From positions 1 to 8,966 of the forward strand of contig CAKRJM010000088.1 of NCBI GenBank assembly GCA_934351765.1: DNA of 8,966 bases, written 5' to 3'. Each line of letters begins with the position of its first letter. The first letter of the stretch is position 1. Below the pieces are notes generated by a model that worked only from the letters and a program-made list of their open reading frames with translations, had not been told where the DNA came from and did no database searches. The stretch is from an uncultured Lachnospiraceae bacterium (GTDB lineage Bacteria > Bacillota > Clostridia > Lachnospirales > Lachnospiraceae). Shown in pieces: positions 1 through 6,900 of this stretch. Made by a program: the position numbers and the translations under genes.

Positions 1-776
1 GCGGAAGCACTTCCCAGGCAGCCGGTGTCATGGAAGGGATCGAATCCGGCTCCCGTTTATTCCTCATTGATGAGGACACCTGTGCCACCAACTTCATGGT
101 GCGGGACGAGCTGATGAAGCGGGTTATCGCCCCCGATAAAGAACCCATCACGCCGTTTCTTGCCCGGATTCGCCCCTTATTTACCGATCTCGGAATTTCC
201 ACGATCCTGGTTGTGGGAAGCTCCGGTGCTTTCTTTCAGCCGGCAGACTGCGTGATCCAGATGGACCAGTATGAAGCTCACGATATCACCGAACGGGCCC
301 ACGCGGAAGCCGAACGATTTTATCAGACCGGTGTGCTCTCAGACGGACAGGAAACAACCGCTGAAGCAGAGCCAGGCTCTTCCAAAGCCTTTTCACCCAG
401 TTCGGAAACGCCCTTCCCGTCTGTCCGCCTTTCCCGTTCATGGAAAACAGGAAAAAACCGGCACGGCTCCGACTTCCGCCCGGTAAAGATCCGGACGCAG
501 GGAACCGACGGTTTCTCAATAGACAAGGAGTTTGTTGATCTCCGTTATGTGGAGCAGCTCAGTGATGAGGAACAGGTTCGTGCCCTGGGCCATCTGCTCC
601 TTACCTTTCTGGAACAGCCTGCCTCAGACAAGCCGCTGGCAGACCGGCTAACGGCTCTGTATAAGCAGGTAACAGACGACGGTCTGGAATCCGTCACCAA
701 TCCCTCCTGTCCGCCCTTTATGGCCATGCCAAGGCTGCAGGAGCTCTTCGCCTGCGTAAACCGGTTCCGCGGATAA
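1..776 (+). CDS. Predicted ABC-class ATPase (COG3044-like), C-terminal part, 5' truncated by window
   Basis: The frame is already open at base 3, and the ATG at 30 lies inside conserved family sequence. It is therefore not the start, and the N-terminus lies outside the window. About 257 residues are visible. They open with GSTSQAAGVMEG, which resembles the conserved Ser/Thr-rich stretch ahead of the Walker B strand in the 'predicted ATPase of the ABC class' family. Next comes a Walker B-like LFLIDEDTCATNFM (bases 57-98), where D-E supplies the probable Mg-binding and catalytic acids. Then follow EPITPFLARIRPL and a STILVVGSSGAFF segment leading to ADCVIQMD, all typical of this family. A Ser/Pro/Lys-rich linker (about bases 315-485) separates this core from a C-terminal block with VDLRYVEQL. 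The Walker A region must be upstream. The protein is probably cytosolic and ATP-hydrolysing, and the family's biological role is not established. The gene stops with TAA at 774-776, convergent to the large surface-protein gene. The family call is from remembered motif similarity, not a search. Confidence 0.85.
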   Translation, partial: GSTSQAAGVMEGIESGSRLFLIDEDTCATNFMVRDELMKRVIAPDKEPITPFLARIRPLFTDLGISTILVVGSSGAFFQPADCVIQMDQYEAHDITERAHAEAERFYQTGVLSDGQETTAEAEPGSSKAFSPSSETPFPSVRLSRSWKTGKNRHGSDFRPVKIRTQGTDGFSIDKEFVDLRYVEQLSDEEQVRALGHLLLTFLEQPASDKPLADRLTALYKQVTDDGLESVTNPSCPPFMAMPRLQELFACVNRFRG

Positions 777-851
777 GCATTTTCGCTTTTGTTCCGCTCC
801 CGGCATTTCTTTTCTCTTCGCTTTTCATACTTCTGCCCTGTCCAGACACAG

Positions 852-919
852 AAGCGGAACCCGGTGGATTCCATTATTCACGATCTCCACGGGTTCCGCT
901 TAACTATTTCTATTTTTTT
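852..919 (+). terminator. Hairpin terminator between convergent genes
   Basis: Bases 852-868 pair with 886-901 in a stem of 16 base pairs with one bulged G at 864 and a 17-base loop. The core AAGCGGAACCCG pairs perfectly with CGGGTTCCGCTT. On the plus strand the stem is followed by a T-rich stretch (905-919, with seven consecutive Ts at 913-919). This fits an intrinsic terminator for the ATPase gene, although the run starts several bases past the stem. On the minus strand the same hairpin lies 34 bases after the stop codon of the large gene but lacks a good U-run beyond it. It may still act in both directions, or protect the 3' end of that long mRNA. Confidence 0.7.
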
Positions 920-935
920 ATACTTCTATGAAAGC

Positions 936-3900
936 TTATGACTCCTTCTTCCTCCGGGCACTGAACCAGGCTCCGAGCATGGCCACGCCGCTTCCTGCTA
1001 ACAGAAGCAGGAATTTCAGGAAGGAGGTTTCATCACCGGTCGCCGGTGCGGTTGTCACAGGCGTCGGCTTTGCGGGCGTCGGCTTACTCGGTGTCTGAGG
1101 CGTAACCGGCGGCTTGGGAGTCGGCTCCTTAGGCGGTTCTGCCGGTGTGTAGGTATTATGGAACTCCAGTGCCTGATGCTCCGATACCTCTGCCTTTAAA
1201 TGACCCTCGCCGTCATCGGAAACCGTCACGGTAAACGTATGCTCAGCCGTATCGTAGGTGATCCGGTCCTGTCCGTCGTTGACCTCGGTCAGCGTATAGG
1301 TGTGAGTCTCCTGCACGCCGGTTCCGTCCTGGTCATCGAAATGGAAGGTAAAGAGTATCCGTCCGTCTGCATCATTGACTGCAGTTACCGTGTTCCCCTG
1401 CTCGTCGGTCAGAACGAAGGTAAATTCTCCATCCTTTAGGATCCGTCCCGCAAGGAACTTGTTTGCTGTGATGGTAAGATCCACTCCCTTACCCTCATTG
1501 GAAACATAGCTGTTCTTAAACTCCACCTGCTCCCTGGTAAGCTCTGTTACACCATCCTCGGCAAAGTACTGAATATGCTCTGTATCAAAGGTCAGAGTTC
1601 CTTCTCCGTCATCGACCAACGGCACCTTCACCTTGTAAACGGTGGGGTCATAGGTCACGCCGCCGCGGTTTCCTGCCGCCTCGCGGATGGTATACCAGCG
1701 GATCATGAGACCGTTCATGGTTTCGGCAAGAGCTGCCTCTTCCTCTGTAACCACTCTCACGGGAAGTGCTCCGGCTGTCTGCGCAATGGCCATGTGACCG
1801 GCCAGCTCAGAAGCACTCTTATTTTCTGATACAGCTTCTTCCTTCTTTCCTTCCGGTTCATTCTTTCCTTCCGGTTTATTCTCTTCTGCCGGCTCAATTC
1901 CCGCCGCTTTGTCCGCTCCGAGGTCAGCCTGAGCGGCTGCTTCTCCCTTCAGAGCCTCTGCTCCGTTTCCGGGCTCCGGTGCTTCTCCCTTCAGAGCCTC
2001 TGCTCCGTTTTCGGGCTCCGGTGCTTCTCCGTTCAGAGTTCCAGCCCCGTTTTCGGGCTCCGGTGTTTTTTCAGCTTCCGGACTCTCGACCGCATCTTCT
2101 GTCTTCGCCGGAGCGTTTCCGCTGTCCGATCCGTTCGTTTCGGCTCCGGTCCCGGCTCCAGTCTCCGGAACAATTTCGTTTTCAGCTCCTGTTTCCGCCT
2201 TCTGAAGCGCCTCCAGCTGTGTCCTCAGCAGCGTATACTGCTCCTGCACGGCATTGAGGCCGATTCCGTTAAAGCGTACGCTTCCGTCTGCACCGTTTTC
2301 TGCTGTTCCGACGATCTGTCCGTTTTCATCCTCGATGGTGAAGAAGAATTCTCCCTCCTCCATCTGCCGTCCGGTCAGGGACTTTTTCACTTCCAGATCA
2401 AAGGTATCAGTCTCCGGCTGATCGGCATGATAATCATTGGTAAATACCGCTGCATCCACCGCCTGCCACTGATCCCCTGTCAGCTTTTCGTAAACCGGTT
2501 CGGACGCTGCCAGCGTACCATCCTTCTGATCCGATACGGTCACCGTCACGCGGTAAAGAGCCTTGTCATATACATAACCGCCCCGTCCGCTGTCCACCTC
2601 GCTCATATACCAGGTATAGGCTCCCACCTGTGAAAGTCGGATTTCCGGGAACTCGATGGTTCCGTCCGCCCGGTTCTTCGCCGAGGTCACCAGGCTGGCT
2701 GCCGTGCAGGCCTGATCCTGATAAACATTAAAGGTAAACTGTCCGTCTGAAAGGACTTTTTCGGTTCCCTGGCTGGTAGTCAGATTCTTGCTTCCGTGGA
2801 GCACAACTGCTGCCGGAGTATCTGCATGGTACGTATTCACAAATGCCGCCGCTGCAGTTTCCCGACTGTGGACCGTTCCGGTCTTTACGGTCTCATCTGC
2901 CGTATATCCGTCGGCTGCCGCCTCGGTCACGGTGTACTGGGAGCCCGCCGGAATATTCCTGATCGTCAGGCTTTCCCCATGCTTCAGCATGATCGTATCT
3001 CCGGAATGAAGCATCCGGTTGTCATTTGTCGGATATCCGTCTGTCAGCTCGTCTCCGTTTTCATCGGTCAGCCTGATGGTAAAGTCGAATACCCGCTCCG
3101 TATCGATTGCCGCCTCGGTTCCGTCTGTGTTTTTCAGTGTTGTCTCTATTTCCTTGGTGATCGCCAGATCTCCAAGCTGCGTGATCTCAGTCGGAACCAC
3201 GTTGGTCTGATGGTCATCGACAAAGGCGGTATTTTCCACCAGCTCCGCTGCATCCGCATTGATCTGTGCACGGAAGGTTACCTTCACAGCTGCTTCTTCC
3301 GGAATGGCACTCAGGTTCCAGGTAAGCGTCTGTCCCGATACCTCCGGTTCCGCTTCGGTTTCAGTTCCGCCGTTAAAGCTTATCCGGGCAGAACCGGTCA
3401 CATAGGACAGTCCCTCCGGAAGCAGATCCTTCACAACGGCTGCCGCTTCCGCACCCTTGGTGTTTTTGAACATGATCTGATAGGTCAGCTCATCTCCCGG
3501 CTTATGCTTGCCTTCTGCGGTAATATCCCACTTTCCGGGCACTTCATTGCTGGTCATGTTGGTCTGTCTGGGATCGCGCTCCCCGACCTTGACCTCTGCC
3601 TGATTGTTGATCGGTGCACCTGCCGCACCCTCCAGAACCTTCACCTGGAAGCTTACGGTTCCTTCTGCTCCTGCCTCCTGATTTTCCAGAGTCCAGGTGA
3701 TCGTTCCATCTGCATAGCTTCCGCCGTTGTCAACGGAACCCTCCACCAGCTCGGTATTGGCCGGGATCTGATCCGTGATCACCACAGTCGCAGGTGCATA
3801 GTTTCCTTTTCCATCTGTTTCATAATTCTTCCACCGGATCTCGTAGGTCAGGATTTCTCCCACACCCACCAGAGTTCCGTTGACGGACATCTTTGTTCCG

Positions 3901-6900
3901 TCTGTCTCCTTCGTCACGTCCTTTAACGGCTGATCTCCGTCCGGATCATAGACGTTTGTAAAATCTGCACCGGATACCTTCTCGCCGTTCTTTGTCATCA
4001 CGGCTTCTGCCTTCAGGCTTCCGCTTCCGTCATCGGTCACCGTTACGGTTACGAGATAAACACTCTTATCCCAGATGATTCCGGCATTTCCGGTTTCCCT
4101 TTCCTCGATCCGGTAACGGTAGCTTCCCGGCTCCGTATACGTGATGGATCCAAATGCACCATTGGGTGCTGCCTTCGTAAGGGACAGCGTATCCGACTCC
4201 GGCATGGGAATCTCGATGCCATCCGGCCCATCTGTTCCGATCAGTTTAAACTGGAATGCTTCCTCATCTTCCCATGCACGGCCGGTCAGGGTTTTTGATA
4301 CCTTTAAGCTGGTTTCGCCGTCCAGCGTCACCGATCCGGCCTTGTAGCTGTTGGTGAAGACCACGGTATGATCCACGGCCCCATACGGTGCCAGCTCTCC
4401 GCCTTCAGTAACTGTCGCATATACTGCCGATGCTTCCAGTGTGCCGTCACCCTTGTCTGTTACCGTTACCACCACCTGATACTTCGTTGTATCATAGGTG
4501 ATTCCGCCGATAGCTCCGGCTGTTTCTGTGATCTCATACACATACGTTCCGACTGCATCAAAGGTTACCGTCTCGCCGATCTGGGCCTTATGATCTGCCT
4601 GTCCGGCTTCGATCACCAGACTGGTTTCCGCCGGCAGCGGCGCATCATCACTGATTGCCCGGAGTGTAAAGGTAAACTGGTCGCTGTCTTTCCAGCTGCG
4701 TCCTTCCAGAAGCTTCTGTACCTTAAACAGCTCGCTGGTATTCTTTGTCAGAGTTTCCGTTCCGTAGGTATTGACAAACATTACGGTATTTGCTGTATTT
4801 CCCTGTACCGTTCCGGTCTTTACGGTCTCATCTGCCGTATATCCGGCAGCCGCATCCTCTGTAACCGTATAGCGGGTGCCTTCCGGAATTCCAAGGATCG
4901 TCAGGCTCTCGCCGTGCTTCAGCGTGATGGAATCCCCGGATTTCACCGTCCGTCCGCCGGAGATGGAGAATTCCTCTGTCAGCTCATGATTCTCACTGTC
5001 CCAGAAGCTGATCCGGAATGTAAATTCCTTATCGGCATCGATGGCCGCTGCAGTTCCGTCTGCATTGGTCAGGGTTGTCTGTACTTCCTTGGAAATCGTC
5101 AGACTTCCAAGCTGCGTAACCGTAGTTGGAACGACATTCGTCTGATACTCATTCACAAAGGCCCGGTTCCGGATCTGTGCCGGAGCACCGTCCTCGATCT
5201 TTGCCTGGAAAATTACCGTCACTTCCGCATTCTCCGAAAGTCCTGTGAGATTCCAGGTCAGCGTCTGTCCGGACAGTGCAGGCTCTGTCTGAGCTCCGCT
5301 GCCGCCATTGATCCGTACTTCCGCGCTTCCGGTCACATAGCTCAGTCCATCGGGAAGGATATCCTTAACAACTGCTTCCGCGTCTTCTCCCTCCGTATTG
5401 TGGAACCGGATCTGATACGTCAGCAAATCCCCGGGCCGGTATTCCTGCTGATCCGTCACCGCAGCCACCGACTTTTCCGGTACATAGTTGGTAATCGTGT
5501 TGGTCACCTTCGGATCATGATCTCCGATCGTTACCGATGCCTGATTGGTGATCGGTGATACGGCTGCCGCACTTTCCAGAACTCTCACCTGGAAAGAAAC
5601 CGTTCCCGATGCCCCTGCCGCCTGGTTCTTTAATGTCCAGGTGATGATACCGTTTTCATTTACGCCGCCGTTGCTGAGGCTGCCGGAAACCAGTGCGGTT
5701 CCTGCCGGGATCTGATCCGTGATCACCACATCTGCCGGAGCATAAGCTCCTGTTTCGTCCATGGCAGTATTCTTCCACTGGATCTCATAGGTCAGGATAT
5801 CACCGACACCCACCATAGCTCCGTCAATCAGCGTCTTTGTTCCGTTTTCGTCTTTTGAAACCGGTGTTACCGGCTGATCGGTGCTGTCATCGTATACATT
5901 GGTAAAGACCGCAGTCTTTCCGCCGATCTCCGTTCCGTCCTTCCGCATAACTGCCTGAGCCTTTAAGGTTCCGCTTCCGTCATCGGTCACCGTTACCGTT
6001 ATGGTATAGACACTCTTATCCCAGGAGGTTATCGCATTTCCGGTTTCCTGCTCTGAAATGGTATATACATACGTTCCGGGCGTCTGATAGGAGATATTTC
6101 CAAAGCTTCCACTCTGGTCTGCCTTTGTCAGCTCCAGGATCGCTTTTCCGTTTTGCGCACCTGCCGGCATGGGAATCACAGCGTTTCCTTCATCAGCCGT
6201 TGTACTGATTGCCGCCAGTTCAAACCGGAAGGTCTCATTCTCGCCCCAGTCACGACCGGTCAGAATCTTTTCTGCCTTCAGATTTTCCTCACCGCTCAGC
6301 GTAACCGATCCGGCCCGATAGGTATTTGTGAAGACTACCGTGCTGGCTGTTTCCGGCGTATAAGGAGTTTCTTCTCCGTTCTCACCGACAACGAAATAGC
6401 CAGGGGCTGCCGATAAGGTTCCGTCACCGTTGTCCGTCACTTCAACAGCCACCTTATATTTGGTTCTGTCGTAGGTGATCCCGCCAATGCTTCCGGACTG
6501 CTCCGTAATATAGTAAACATAGGTTCCGGCCGCGTCATAGATCACCGTGTCACCAATCTGTACTGATTGTCCGGACTGATACTCGTTGATCCACACCGTG
6601 TCGCGTTCCGGCATCGGCGCTCCGTCCTCACCGGTCAGGATAAACTGGAAGGAGTCAGTATCTTTCCATTCTCTTCCGGACAGGACCTTCTGTACCTTAA
6701 ACAGCGTATTCGTATTTTCAACCAGCGGTGTGGTGGCATATGTATTCCGGAACATCGGCTTTTCTTCTGCTCCGTCATAGAGAACTGCCGCCTCCAGCTC
6801 GTTTGTTCCTGCCTTCAGGGCTACCTGAACCGTTACATTTACCGTTCTGGAATCCTTTGTGATTCCGCCGAGCTCTGTGTCATTTTCAGTGATCGTATAC

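Larger units (their letters stand above)
1715..2245 (-). other. Low-complexity insert of ~175 residues inside a Spy0128-type domain
   Basis: The insert is rich in Glu, Gly, Ala, Pro and Asn and lacks a recognisable fold. It opens with a probable helix (TLLRTQLEALQKAE) and closes with another (TEEEAALAETMNGL). Between these lie TGAGTGAETNGSD-like sequence, three copies of a 14-residue PEPENGAEALKGEA-like unit, a duplicated EGKNEP/EGKKEE segment and a short hydrophobic stretch around HMAIAQTAGALPVRVV. It is likely a flexible, surface-exposed acidic loop whose ends could pair as a helical hairpin. The function is unknown. Confidence 0.7.
1495..2819 (-). other. Two Spy0128-type domains proximal to the wall, the second split by an insert
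   Basis: The first domain (about 2819-2420) has Lys in HGSKNL, Glu in WYMSE and Asn in FTNDYH. The second begins at TFDLEVKKSLTGRQMEEGEFFF (about 2408) and proceeds to VRFNGIGL. It is then interrupted and resumes at IRWYTIREAAGNRGGVTYD (about 1710), ending in EFKNSY (about 1510). In the uninterrupted neighbour only about five residues separate the corresponding strands (IEFPEIRL and YTWYMSE). The triad residues lie on both sides of the insert, so the domain could still fold and close its bond. Confidence 0.7.

Noticed and set aside
30..32. ATG as start codon of the ATPase gene
   Set aside because: Upstream codons from base 3 encode GSTSQAAGV, a conserved part of the family ahead of Walker B, so the ATG is an internal Met.
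1034..1048. Palindrome CACCGG-TCG-CCGGTG as a possible hairpin or operator
   Set aside because: It lies inside the codons for the APATGD sorting motif and is short; codon choice explains it.
1843..2064. Short repeats considered as a CRISPR array
   Set aside because: The units abut without spacers, are in coding frame and encode low-complexity protein; no cas genes are present.
1766..2257. Plus-strand frame encoding repeated LLPSEPLLRFRAPV-like units
   Set aside because: It is the reverse reading of the 42-bp repeats. No separate evidence of coding; the minus frame runs unbroken through it.
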